Assembly: GCF_004803465.1 (NCBI RefSeq)
Contig: NZ_SRSF01000001.1
Coordinates: 372,501 to 436,500 of the forward strand
Length of the DNA stretch: 64,000 bases
Source: Neolewinella litorea
GTDB lineage: Bacteria; Bacteroidota; Bacteroidia; Chitinophagales; Saprospiraceae
Reading direction: 5' to 3'
A model generated the notes under the pieces. That model saw only the letters and a program-made list of their open reading frames with translations. It searched no databases and had not been told where the DNA came from. Below, piece by piece: positions 18,567 to 25,986 of this stretch; positions within the stretch are counted from its first letter, which is position 1; every line of letters starts with the position of its first letter. A program made the translations under genes and the position numbers.

Positions 18567-19571
18567 TTACTGTACCATCAATTTGCCGGATTGACGCCCG
18601 GACGGGCCATCTACGTGGTAAAGGTACAGTCCGGCCGGGAGGTCGCTTACCTGCCATTCGACGCGGGCGGTAGTGCCGTTGCGTTGTACGCGGCTTTCGC
18701 GCACTTGTCGCCCGGTAAGGTCGGTGAGGGTAGCGGTATAGGAGCCCTGGTCCGTCGTGTTGAAGGTCAATACGGCTTGCCGACTGGTAGGATTGGGACT
18801 GATGGAGGTCGCGTAATCGGTCAGGCGCGCGCGGGTGGAGGTGTTTATGTCGGTGTCGATTACTGCGGTGACGATCATCTCGATGTTCAGTCCGCCCCAG
18901 TTATCAAAGAGGGTACCGAAGGCAAGTCCACCGGTTTGGGTGGGGAAAAACTCGAATACATTGCGGCCGTCGCCACAGTCCTGGCGGGTGTGGTAGATGC
19001 CTACGTATCCTTCTTCGGCGGTATCGTAAGTGCCCCCGAAGTCGATGCCGACCAGGAAAGAGTCGTTCTCGACAATAACCGGTTCGGGGAAGGTGAAGTA
19101 GGTGAATTCCAGCCGGGTCGTAGGGAGCAAGATATCGCTGACGCGCAGGGAGTCACTCTCGCCGAGGAAGGCACCGAAGGAACTGTCCGCCTGCAGATCG
19201 TCAAACACGAAAGCCCGCAGGAAGGTATTGGCGATCGTGCTGTCAAATCCGGCAAATGCCACGCCCACGGCGGTGATGGCGTAAGGCTCATCCGAATTGT
19301 ATTCCAGGCGCTGCAGTTTGGCAATGTCGCCGTAGCCATTCGAGCCGGTCACAAAGCCATCGACATCCGTGATACCGAAGGCCGCTACACGACGGGCGCA
19401 GGTGTCTAGCAGGATGTCCGGAATAATGGTATCGACCACGGCCTTGGCGGGGGAGCGCAGTGGCTGGTCGAGCTTCAGGACCGGACCCAGAGTCGGATCG
19501 GCGGTTTTTTGGCCGCTGAGCACCACGGGAAGCAGGCAGATCAAAAAGAAAGGGAGTAGCCTTTTCATCAT
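18567..19571 (-). CDS. T9SS-exported protein with C-terminal sorting domain
   Basis: The 334-residue protein has a signal peptide (MMKRLLPFFLICLLPVVLSGQ) and a beta-rich body. The last 75 residues form a type A T9SS sorting domain: ATSISPNPTSRQAVLTF, TDLTGRQVRESRVQ, LPAGLYLYHV, ending SGKLMVQ. Such proteins cross the outer membrane through the type IX system, and the domain is then removed. The middle (VAAFGITDVDGFVTGSNGYG, TRLEFTYFTFPEPVIVENDSF) matches no family I can name; it may be an adhesin or binding module. Either of two adjacent ATGs could be the start. Confidence 0.82.
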   Translation of the reverse strand: MMKRLLPFFLICLLPVVLSGQKTADPTLGPVLKLDQPLRSPAKAVVDTIIPDILLDTCARRVAAFGITDVDGFVTGSNGYGDIAKLQRLEYNSDEPYAITAVGVAFAGFDSTIANTFLRAFVFDDLQADSSFGAFLGESDSLRVSDILLPTTRLEFTYFTFPEPVIVENDSFLVGIDFGGTYDTAEEGYVGIYHTRQDCGDGRNVFEFFPTQTGGLAFGTLFDNWGGLNIEMIVTAVIDTDINTSTRARLTDYATSISPNPTSRQAVLTFNTTDQGSYTATLTDLTGRQVRESRVQRNGTTARVEWQVSDLPAGLYLYHVDGPSGRQSGKLMVQ

Positions 19572-19655
19572 AAAATGGGTTGTTGGATGGTAGTTGTAAT
19601 AAAGGTCGGACCGGGGTCACTACCGGAATAGCTGCAATTGCCTTTTGTGCAAACT

Positions 19656-20261
19656 TTAAGACTTCGGCAGCTGCAAATGGCGATACGCCGACATTTGGCG
19701 TGCGATGTACTTTCCGATGATGTCGAACTCCAGGTTCACCCGGTCGCCGGCGCGGAGGTCTTTAAAGTTCGTGTGCGCATAGGTGTACGGTATGATGGCC
19801 ACCCGGAAAGTGTCGGCGGTGGGCTCCACTACGGTCAAACTCACCCCATTGACGCAAATGCTGCCCTTGTCGACCAGCAGGTCGTCGGTAGCGTAGCGGA
19901 AGGTGTAGTACCAGCTGCCACCGGAATCCTCTACCGCGAGGCACTCGCCGACGGTGTCGACATGGCCCTGTACGATGTGTCCGTCCAGGCGCGCACCGGC
20001 CTGCATGGCCCGTTCCAGGTTCACCGTCGCGCCCACCTGCCATTCTCCGAGGCGGGTACGGTCGAGGGTCTCCTGCACGGCCGTAACGGTGTGCCGGTCG
20101 CCATCCAATGCAACTACGGTGAGACAGACGCCGTCGTGGGCGAGGCTCTGGTCGATCTTGAGTTCCGGGCCGAGGGGGCTGGCGACGGTGAAGTGTACGT
20201 TCTGACGGTCGCGTTCTACGGCAACGATGGTGCCGGGGGTTTCGATGATGCCTGTAAACAT
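19656..20261 (-). CDS. ribE: Riboflavin synthase alpha chain
   Basis: The 201-residue protein starts at MFTGIIETPGTIVAVERD; the open frame continues 65 codons upstream only because it shadows the GH31 gene. Two lumazine-binding repeats are visible. The first has QSLAHDGVCLTVVAL and the second has DKGSICVNGVSLTVVEP and FRVAIIPYTYAHTNFKDL. It joins two 6,7-dimethyl-8-ribityllumazine molecules to give riboflavin. It is the last of three closely spaced minus-strand genes (19 bp after GH31). No FMN riboswitch is seen. Confidence 0.93.
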   Translation of the reverse strand: MFTGIIETPGTIVAVERDRQNVHFTVASPLGPELKIDQSLAHDGVCLTVVALDGDRHTVTAVQETLDRTRLGEWQVGATVNLERAMQAGARLDGHIVQGHVDTVGECLAVEDSGGSWYYTFRYATDDLLVDKGSICVNGVSLTVVEPTADTFRVAIIPYTYAHTNFKDLRAGDRVNLEFDIIGKYIARQMSAYRHLQLPKS

Positions 20262-20280
20262 GGGTAGAATGGGGTTGCCG

Positions 20281-22809
20281 CTAGGAGATGGTAATTTTTC
20301 GGAAGTCGAAGGGGACCACCAGGTTGGCCGTCTGCCGGTGGACCTGTACGGCGCCGGGCTGGCGCTCGCCGTCGACCTCCACCTGCGAGGGAACGGAATC
20401 AAACCCGACCAGCCGGATTCTGGCCCGCTGTATCCGGCTGGTGTAGGCACCTTCACCGGACTGTTCGAGGGTAATGGTTTTCCCCTCGCGGCGCAACACG
20501 TAACTCCGCCTCAGGTATTGGTCGTTCTGGTAACCGTAACCCTCACCGGCATCCCAGTAGAAGCTGCCCGAACCGGAGTCGTCGAGGTAGGCGGTGAGGT
20601 GAAGGGAATCCAATTGGGTGGCCTCGCCGGTATGCTGCACGGCGTTGATTGTGGGGATCACCGCTCCGGCGCGGACGAAGATCGGCAGGCGGTCGGGACG
20701 GATGCGTACGCGCAGCGTCCGGCCGCCGGTGAATGTCTTGCCGGTCCAGAAACTGTACCACCGGCCACGGGGCAGATAGACGGTAAGCGATTTCAGGTTG
20801 GGTTCCGTGACCGGGCACACCAGCAGGTCTTCACCGGCCATGAACTGGTCGCCGTACTTGCGGCATTGCGGGTCCTGCTGGTCGTAAAAGAACAGATTGC
20901 GCAAGACCGGAATACCCGTGGCAATGTGGCGGTCAAATGCCGTATAGAGGTAAGGAAGCAATCGGTACCGCAGCTCAATGGCGCGGCGGTTGTGGTCCGT
21001 ATGCTGTCCCCCGTGCACCCACGGCTCCTGGTCCTGGCGGTTGGTGGCTTCGGCCTCCTGTACCTGGGCAGCTTCGGCTTCGGCCGCCCCGTCGGTGTTG
21101 TTGCCCATGCTGTGGACGCGCATCAGGGGGTGGAATACGGCCAGTTGCAGCCAGCGGGTCAGGAGTTCCGGAGTAGGGTCGTCGACGAAGCCTCCGATAT
21201 CGGTACCTACAAAACTGTATCCGCTGATCGCCAGGCGCAGGCACTGCCGGTTGGCCAGGGCGAGGTGCTCCCAACTGGCGATGTTGTCACCGGTCCAGAG
21301 CGAAGCATAGCGCTGCCCTCCGCTGAAGTTGGCGCGCGCAAGCAGGAAGGGCCGTTTTTCGGGCTGCAGTTTACGCAAGCCCTCGTGGGTGGCCCGGGCC
21401 ATTTGCATGCCGTAGATGTTGTGGGCCTTCCTGTGGTCGCCCGTCAGGCCGTCGTAGTCGTGGCGCACGTCAGGGGGGAAGGTCAGGGCGTTGACCTTAA
21501 ACATTGCCGGCTCGTTCATGTCGTTCCAGAATCCGCTGACGCCGTGCTCGACGTAAAGCTCCTGGTAGAGCTGACCCCACCAGTCGCGGACCCGCGGATT
21601 GGTATAGTCCGGCCACACGCACTCCGGCGGCCACACCGGGCCCACCATTTGCTCACCCGTACTGCGCCGGCAGAACACATCCTTACTGGCACCGTCGACG
21701 TAGACCGGATAGTCTTCGTCCACGCGGATGCCCGGGTCGATCATCACCACGGTGTGAAATCCGTCGGCTTTGAGTTCGGATATCATGCCCTTCGGATCGG
21801 GGAAATGCTCCTTGTCCCACGTGAAGCAACGGTATTCGTCCATGTAGTCGATGTCCAGATACAGGGCATCGCAGGGGATTTTTTTCTTGCGGAAGGTATC
21901 GGCGACCTCTTTAACGCGTGCTTCCGGGAAGTAACTCCACCGGCACTGATGGTAGCCCAGCGCCCAGAGTGGGGGTAGTTCGGGCAGTCCGGTCAGTCGG
22001 GCATAGCGACTAGCCACCTGGTCCAGTTGCGGTCCGTTGATGAAGTAGTAGTCGAACTGCCCGCCGTCGGACCACAGGGTGGTTATCCCGTCACCGCTGC
22101 TGTTGAAGTCAAAATGGGTACGGTAGGTATTGTCGAGAAAGATTCCGTAAGCGTGGTCCTCCCGCAATCCATAGTAAAAGGGTACGGTCCGGTAGAGCGC
22201 ATCACGTTCCCGGCCGTAGGCGAAGGAATCGCTGTTCCAGTTTTCAAAGCAGCGGCCCCGCAGGTCAGTGTCCCAGGCCTTGTCGCCCAGGCCGTAAAAG
22301 CTTTCTTCCGCGGCGGTCTTTACCTGCAGGCGCATCTGGTCCAGACCCTTCATCAGGGTGGTCCGGGCGTAAAAGGGCGTAGCGTAGCGGTGGATTTCCT
22401 TCCCCGATGCCCGATCGCTTATGGAAACCGCGGCGTCGACCATATCGACCCGTACGGACACGGAGGCGGTATCAATAAAGTAGCCTTCCGCTTCCTGGTG
22501 GCAGGTCACGTGGGCCGATTGGGGCTGGGCCTCCGGGTCGCGTGCGTAGCTGAAGTCGGCCACGTCGCGACCGTAGGTATAAAAGAAACGGATCAGGTTA
22601 TCACCCCAGACTTCAATTTGTAGCCTTACGTCGCCGTCGGTCAGGAAGCGGAAGCGGTAGTTGCTCTGTCGCACCACTTCCTTTACGCGGCCGACGTGGT
22701 GAATGTGGTACACGTCGTCGTATCGCAGCGTACTCAGGGTATTTTCCGCGTGTACGACACCAGGCTCGGTTTCGTAGGGGAGCCGGGCTGTTTTCTTGAT
22801 CTTCGCCAT
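20281..22809 (-). CDS. GH31 alpha-glucosidase family protein
   Basis: The 842-residue cytoplasmic-looking glycoside hydrolase has no signal peptide. Order: N-terminal beta-sandwich (VVRQSNYRFRFLTDGDVRLQ), then the TIM barrel with ALGYHQCRWSYFP and DIDYMDEYRCFTWD, then C-terminal sheets. The nucleophile motif is GFWNDMNEPAMF (Asp430), and the likely acid/base is Asp537 in FVGTDIGGFVDD. Family members cleave terminal alpha-linked glucose or related sugars. The start MAKIKKTARLPYETEPG is preferred over an ATG nine codons earlier that would overlap the upstream gene. It lies in a minus-strand run with DUF547 and ribE. Confidence 0.9.
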   Translation of the reverse strand: MAKIKKTARLPYETEPGVVHAENTLSTLRYDDVYHIHHVGRVKEVVRQSNYRFRFLTDGDVRLQIEVWGDNLIRFFYTYGRDVADFSYARDPEAQPQSAHVTCHQEAEGYFIDTASVSVRVDMVDAAVSISDRASGKEIHRYATPFYARTTLMKGLDQMRLQVKTAAEESFYGLGDKAWDTDLRGRCFENWNSDSFAYGRERDALYRTVPFYYGLREDHAYGIFLDNTYRTHFDFNSSGDGITTLWSDGGQFDYYFINGPQLDQVASRYARLTGLPELPPLWALGYHQCRWSYFPEARVKEVADTFRKKKIPCDALYLDIDYMDEYRCFTWDKEHFPDPKGMISELKADGFHTVVMIDPGIRVDEDYPVYVDGASKDVFCRRSTGEQMVGPVWPPECVWPDYTNPRVRDWWGQLYQELYVEHGVSGFWNDMNEPAMFKVNALTFPPDVRHDYDGLTGDHRKAHNIYGMQMARATHEGLRKLQPEKRPFLLARANFSGGQRYASLWTGDNIASWEHLALANRQCLRLAISGYSFVGTDIGGFVDDPTPELLTRWLQLAVFHPLMRVHSMGNNTDGAAEAEAAQVQEAEATNRQDQEPWVHGGQHTDHNRRAIELRYRLLPYLYTAFDRHIATGIPVLRNLFFYDQQDPQCRKYGDQFMAGEDLLVCPVTEPNLKSLTVYLPRGRWYSFWTGKTFTGGRTLRVRIRPDRLPIFVRAGAVIPTINAVQHTGEATQLDSLHLTAYLDDSGSGSFYWDAGEGYGYQNDQYLRRSYVLRREGKTITLEQSGEGAYTSRIQRARIRLVGFDSVPSQVEVDGERQPGAVQVHRQTANLVVPFDFRKITIS

Positions 22810-22828
22810 GGGTGCAAGGTACCCCTGC

Positions 22829-23773
22829 TTAGTCATTCAGGTCCCAGTCGTACTCCAGAAAGTGCAGTTCCTTCTCGGCGGGGATCTCCGTAGTGAGGTA
22901 GCGGTTCAGGAAGGCTTTGGGGTTTCCGAAATCCTGGGCGTACCAGTCGAAGAGGGGTGAGACCCGCACGACAGCTTCCTGCGTGACGTTAAATTTCTCG
23001 TTGTTTACGAAACTCCGGGTTTGTTGCTCCAGCATCCGGTCGAGGTTCTGCGGGGTATAGGCCTGGTTAGCGAGCGGCGGACAGCTGATGGCCGCGCACA
23101 CCAGGGCGAAGTGGATCCGCGGTTCGCGGAAGGTGGGCCGGATGATCTCGTGCTCGATCTGGTTCAGGCTGTATGCTTTTCCCTCCAGGGTGATGAATTT
23201 TCGGTCCCACGGCTCATCAATGTCCCGAATGCTCTTCACCGGCCAGTTGTCGAGGATCAGTTGAATGGTAAAGGCGTTATAGGCATTGATCCAGTAAGCC
23301 AGGCGCTCTTCGCGCGTCCAGGCGGCATCCGGCGCGTCCCTTGCCAGCAGATCCAGATAGGCGTCGAGCGACTGGCGGTTCTGGCGCAATCCGGCATAAT
23401 CTACCCGACCGGCAGGAGAGACGTAGCGTTGCAACAATTGATTCCACTGGGCGTGACTCGGGTCCAGGCTGCTTGTCGCCACTGGCTTGGGTTTGGGGGG
23501 CGCGGTCGCGGGTGCCGTATTCGTGGGCGGGGGCGGCGGTACCGGTTTGGCTTTTGGTTTTGACGGCGCAGCTGCCAGGGGTGGGGGCGGCGGGGCCTTT
23601 TCCGGCACGGCATCCGTATTTGCTGCCAGCGTGGTCGCGATCTGGTCGCGGGCCACTGTATCAGGTACTTCGGCTTGTACCGTCAGACTTTCCGATGTTT
23701 CGGTATCGGGTGGGCCGTCCGCACAGGCCGGGAGGCAGAAGCCGGAAATGAAAAACGCGAAAATTCTTAGCAT
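22829..23773 (-). CDS. DUF547 lipoprotein with proline-rich linker
   Basis: The 314-residue product is read from MLRIFAFFISGFCLPACADG, a lipoprotein-type signal with Cys after LPA. An ATG seven codons earlier is possible. A proline/lysine-rich linker covers roughly residues 60-105 (KAPPPPPLAAAP, KPVPPPPPTNT). The rest is DUF547: YWINAYNAFTIQLILDNWP, then RIHFALVCAAISCPPL with its conserved cysteines, and a terminal SPLFDWYAQDFG. The function of DUF547 is not established. It is first in the run DUF547-GH31-ribE (19-bp gaps). The signal and linker suggest a membrane-anchored periplasmic protein. Confidence 0.82.
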   Translation of the reverse strand: MLRIFAFFISGFCLPACADGPPDTETSESLTVQAEVPDTVARDQIATTLAANTDAVPEKAPPPPPLAAAPSKPKAKPVPPPPPTNTAPATAPPKPKPVATSSLDPSHAQWNQLLQRYVSPAGRVDYAGLRQNRQSLDAYLDLLARDAPDAAWTREERLAYWINAYNAFTIQLILDNWPVKSIRDIDEPWDRKFITLEGKAYSLNQIEHEIIRPTFREPRIHFALVCAAISCPPLANQAYTPQNLDRMLEQQTRSFVNNEKFNVTQEAVVRVSPLFDWYAQDFGNPKAFLNRYLTTEIPAEKELHFLEYDWDLND

Positions 23774-23839
23774 AGAGTGGGAACTGTCTGGCATGCAAAC
23801 AGTGGGGTAGGGTAGAAGGGTTCACCCGCCAGCTGGGCC

Positions 23840-24040
23840 AATAAAAAAGGCCCGCGCATATGCGCGGGCCTAAAAAAGCTTTCTAACTACCATAATAACA
23901 AAAAGTCACGGCGCATAATGCCGTTAAAAAACTTTCCTAAGTATTATTAAGACCTAATAAGGCCGAATAATATAGTCTTTGACCTTTCCCATCGGATACC
24001 GGTCGTGGCACAAGCCGTTGTTTTACATTATCCACTCCTA
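23840..24040 (-). ncRNA. Candidate small RNA, unit 1 of a tandem family
   Basis: The unit ends in a perfect 22-base palindromic hairpin (23849-23870) followed on the minus strand by TTTTTTATT, a Rho-independent terminator. Seven bases before the hairpin is the box ATGGTAGTTAGAAAG (23893-23879), nearly the same as in unit 2. The box also reads as a short frame, MVVRKLF stop. A weak -7-like TAGGAGTG (24040-24033) and a palindrome GACCCCAT-CTAA-ATGGGGTC (24064-24083) lie upstream. No protein gene runs into this terminator from the right, so it should end a short independent transcript. This is the most divergent of the three units and lacks the TGTCTCTCA box. The 5' end is uncertain. Confidence 0.5.
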
Positions 24041-24063
24041 GAACGAAGGTGGTGGGCCGGCAT

Positions 24064-24083
24064 GACCCCATCTAAATGGGGTC
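24064..24083. promoter_or_regulatory. Palindrome upstream of small-RNA unit 1
   Basis: GACCCCAT-CTAA-ATGGGGTC has an 8-bp stem and a 4-base spacer. Similar ACCCCAY-N4-RTGGGGT palindromes lie 21-22 bases upstream of the -7 elements of units 2 and 3. This one lies 23 bases upstream of the weaker unit 1 element. The position overlaps where a -33 box would be, so it may be an operator or activator site. It could also act as a hairpin just after the unit 2 terminator. Confidence 0.45.
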
Positions 24084-24088
24084 TGGGC

Positions 24089-24287
24089 AGAAAATAATGC
24101 CCCCGTCCAAAGACGGGGGCACCATATACACTTTCTGACTACCGTAAAACTAAAAAGGATAGTGGTGTCGCCAATTGACGACCACCACTGGATTGCGGAA
24201 TTACCCATAGGTAATAGCCGCGAAAATGTTATTTGAAATATAGGCTTAACTGAGAGACACATTGAACAGGGAAATATCCCTAATAAT
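24089..24287 (-). ncRNA. Candidate small RNA, unit 2 of a tandem family
   Basis: The -7 element TATCTTTG (24301-24294) predicts a start near 24287. The body has an early hairpin AGGGA-TATT-TCCCT, then TGTCTCTCA (24259-24251), 34 bases after the -7 element. A second hairpin has CAATTG at its tip (24161-24189). Next comes the box ACGGTAGTCAGAAAG (24145-24131). The terminator is GCCCCCGTC-CAAA-GACGGGGGC (24099-24120, as written on the plus strand) followed by ATTATTTTCT. The length is about 200 nt. A 74-codon frame crosses the terminator hairpin and is unlikely to be a gene. Unit 3 shares the layout and spacing, which argues for homologous RNAs. The target is unknown. Confidence 0.55.
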
Positions 24288-24293
24288 CTGGAT

Positions 24294-24301
24294 CAAAGAT
24301 A
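24294..24301 (-). promoter_or_regulatory. -7 element TATCTTTG of small-RNA unit 2
   Basis: An exact TAnnTTTG match on the minus strand with no protein start codon nearby in a convincing frame. A CCCCAC-AAAC-GTGGGG palindrome (24324-24339) stands 22 bases upstream of it. The plus-strand gene to the right starts almost 600 bp away, so this element serves the intergenic minus-strand transcript. Confidence 0.55.
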
Positions 24302-24323
24302 TTGGGGCAGAAACGACCCGCCC

Positions 24324-24339
24324 CCCCACAAACGTGGGG
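24324..24339. promoter_or_regulatory. Palindrome upstream of small-RNA unit 2
   Basis: CCCCAC-AAAC-GTGGGG has a 6-bp stem and a 4-base spacer. It occupies the same place relative to the -7 element as the palindromes of units 1 and 3. The arms differ by one base from those (CCCCAC instead of CCCCAT), and both arms changed together, so pairing is kept. Confidence 0.45.
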
Positions 24340-24560
24340 TTAATCGCAATTTTCCCAAATTATATCCAATTATTTTTCCGTAACCCGCCGGCTGGCCTCT
24401 GTGCGGATATAACTGGTCGAAAGCATCGGCCGAGATTGGGTTGGCCCACCTTTTGGGTCACCTACACCTCTCACTCGCCGCGTCTGACGACGACGGTGAA
24501 CACCACCAGGGGCGGCCAATTGGCGGTGTTTAGCATCCGATAACTAATGCGATTGGGGCA
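24340..24560. other. Spacer between small-RNA units 2 and 3
   Basis: There is no convincing gene here. A hairpin with arms AACACC (24499-24504) and GGTGTT (24525-24530) encloses the palindrome GCCAATTGGC (24515-24524). This echoes the CAATTG-tipped hairpin inside unit 2 at 24161-24189, so the stretch may contain a decayed fourth unit. A short plus-strand frame over the region does not resemble a protein. Confidence 0.3.
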
Positions 24561-24751
24561 TAAAAAAGGTCCGCACGTTGCACCGTACGGACCTAAGTCT
24601 TAAATCGTCTACTGGTAACTGTCCAGTGGGCCGTAGGCCCGGAAATACTTCTAGGAAAAAGGTGCAGGAGGTTAAAAGGACTCCCTACTCCCGTGAGTAA
24701 ATAGGTTTATAAATGAGAGACAAAATGGGGAAGAAACAGATCCTTCCGTTG
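24561..24751 (-). ncRNA. Candidate small RNA, unit 3 of a tandem family
   Basis: The -7 element TAAATTTG (24765-24758) predicts a start near 24751. A GGAAG...CTTCC hairpin comes first, then TGTCTCTCA (24722-24714), 35 bases after the -7 element, as in unit 2. The terminator is a 9-bp stem with one mismatch (24568-24593) followed by TTTTTTA on the minus strand. The predicted length is about 190 nt. The sequence after TGTCTCTCA also resembles unit 2 (TTAT-AACCTATTT against TTAAGCCTATATTT). No protein frame is shared between the two. This is the clearest partner for unit 2. Confidence 0.55.
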
Positions 24752-24757
24752 TTAGGA

Positions 24758-24765
24758 CAAATTTA
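24758..24765 (-). promoter_or_regulatory. -7 element TAAATTTG of small-RNA unit 3
   Basis: An exact TAnnTTTG match on the minus strand. A run of nine G on the plus strand (24774-24782) and the palindrome at 24787-24804 lie directly upstream, where a -33 box would be expected. No TTTG -33 is seen. Confidence 0.5.
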
Positions 24766-24786
24766 GAATGCCTGGGGGGGGGTGGC

Positions 24787-24804
24787 ACCCCATGATGATG
24801 GGGT
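24787..24804. promoter_or_regulatory. Palindrome upstream of small-RNA unit 3
   Basis: ACCCCAT-GATG-ATGGGGT has a 7-bp stem and a 4-base spacer, and stands 21 bases from the -7 element of unit 3. It has the same arms as the unit 1 palindrome. It also lies about 90 bp upstream of the plus-strand macrodomain gene, so it could serve both directions. Confidence 0.45.
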
Positions 24805-24892
24805 CATAATGACATTTGTTAAAGTTTTTTGGTTTTCGGGCCCGGGCCGCACCTAACTGCTCACCCTGGGTTCGCTCTGAAAATGCTGGTCT

Positions 24893-25405
24893 ATGCGCAT
24901 TTCCCTGCACCGAGGCGACATCACCACCCTCAAGGTCGATGCGATTGTTAACGCGGCCAATAGCTCTTTATTGGGGGGCGGGGGAGTGGATGGGGCAATC
25001 CACCGCGCGGGTGGCCCGGAAATACTTAAGGCCTGTCAGGAGATACGAGCCCGGCAGGGGGGATGTCCTACCGGTGAGGCGGTGGTGACCACGGCCGGAC
25101 AATTACCCGCCAAATACGTTATTCATACGGTTGGTCCCGTGTGGGCGGGCGGCACCGCCGACGAAGCCGAATTGTTAGCCTCCTGCTACCGAAACAGCCT
25201 CCAACGGGCCGAAGAGATCGGATGCCGCACCGTAGCATTTCCCAACATCAGCACCGGAGTTTACGGGTATCCCCGCCGGGCGGCGGCGGAGGTGGCGCTG
25301 GCGGCGGTTCGAAAATTTCCGGCCCGGACCGTGGAAGAAGTCATATTCGTCTGCTTCGACGGGGAAAACTACAGTCTTTACGACCGGTTGCTCAAGGTGT
25401 CCTGA
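24893..25405 (+). CDS. Macrodomain protein (ADP-ribose / O-acetyl-ADP-ribose hydrolase type)
   Basis: The 170-residue protein is a single macrodomain: [20 protein letters not shown], the catalytic-loop region [26 protein letters not shown]-type [20 protein letters not shown], and [19 protein letters not shown]. This is the MacroD/YmdB-like class, which removes acetyl or ADP-ribose groups from small molecules or proteins in the cytoplasm. The start is the ATG before RISLHRGD, as usual for the class. It lies next to the small-RNA array and is convergent with the thioredoxin-like gene. Confidence 0.92.
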   Translation: MRISLHRGDITTLKVDAIVNAANSSLLGGGGVDGAIHRAGGPEILKACQEIRARQGGCPTGEAVVTTAGQLPAKYVIHTVGPVWAGGTADEAELLASCYRNSLQRAEEIGCRTVAFPNISTGVYGYPRRAAAEVALAAVRKFPARTVEEVIFVCFDGENYSLYDRLLKVS

Positions 25406-25424
25406 GGCATCCGGACGCGCACGC

Positions 25425-25931
25425 CTATTTGCTCAGCGAGTCAACGTAATCCTGGTAGGTCTGCCGCTTGAAGTGGTCGCCGCCCACGTAGGTGAGCTCC
25501 CGTAGCAGCGCTGCGGGCTCCTTAAATCCCGGACTGATGGTGATGCGCTTTTGCTCGTCGTCCAGATAAACGATGCTGGGATAGCTCATGCGCCCGTCCA
25601 GGAGGGCAACGGCGAGGGTGTGGACACCGCGCCGGCTCAGCGTGGCATCGTAGGTGAACTCGTGGCCATCGAAGGTAATTGGATCGCGTTGCTCGGCGTC
25701 GAGCTTGACGGGGTAGAAATGCTCGTTCACGTAGGCGACCACCTCGGGATCAACGAAAGCGGTCTTATCCATCCGCTTGCACCACCCGCACCAGTCGGTG
25801 TACACGTCCACCATCATCTTACGGGGTTCCTTTTGGCTGCGGGCTACGGCTTCTTCCCACGATAGCCACTCGATCTGGGCTGTGGCCGGGACCGATAACA
25901 GCAGGAGAAAAAGGGGAAGAAGAAGTTTCAT
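25425..25931 (-). CDS. Exported thioredoxin-like protein (CGWC)
   Basis: The 168-residue protein has a signal peptide (MKLLLPLFLLLLSVPATAQ) and a thioredoxin fold with the redox motif DWCGWCKRMDKTAF near residues 47-60. YPSIVYLDDEQKR follows, containing the cis-proline. It resembles the DUF255/thioredoxin_7 class of periplasmic disulfide reductases that act on secreted proteins. It lies 55 bp downstream of the PorP/SprF gene on the same strand, so co-transcription is possible. The partner protein is unknown. Confidence 0.87.
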   Translation of the reverse strand: MKLLLPLFLLLLSVPATAQIEWLSWEEAVARSQKEPRKMMVDVYTDWCGWCKRMDKTAFVDPEVVAYVNEHFYPVKLDAEQRDPITFDGHEFTYDATLSRRGVHTLAVALLDGRMSYPSIVYLDDEQKRITISPGFKEPAALLRELTYVGGDHFKRQTYQDYVDSLSK

Positions 25932-25986
25932 GATCTGATCTTTGGTAGGTAGTAGCGGTGGAGCGCATCCTTATAGTATACCCTTA

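Noticed and set aside
19656-20456. A longer riboflavin synthase with 65 extra N-terminal residues
   Set aside because: The extra codons are the antisense-phase tail of the GH31 gene. Riboflavin synthase begins at MFTGIIE in all relatives I know.
20227-21978. A 583-codon plus-strand frame opposite GH31
   Set aside because: It has no recognisable motif and overlaps the catalytic region of the GH31 gene. High GC produces long antisense frames here.
24038-24262. A 74-codon minus-strand frame inside small-RNA unit 2
   Set aside because: It reads through a strong terminator hairpin and shares no protein similarity with units 1 and 3, although the RNA sequence is conserved. An RNA is the better explanation.
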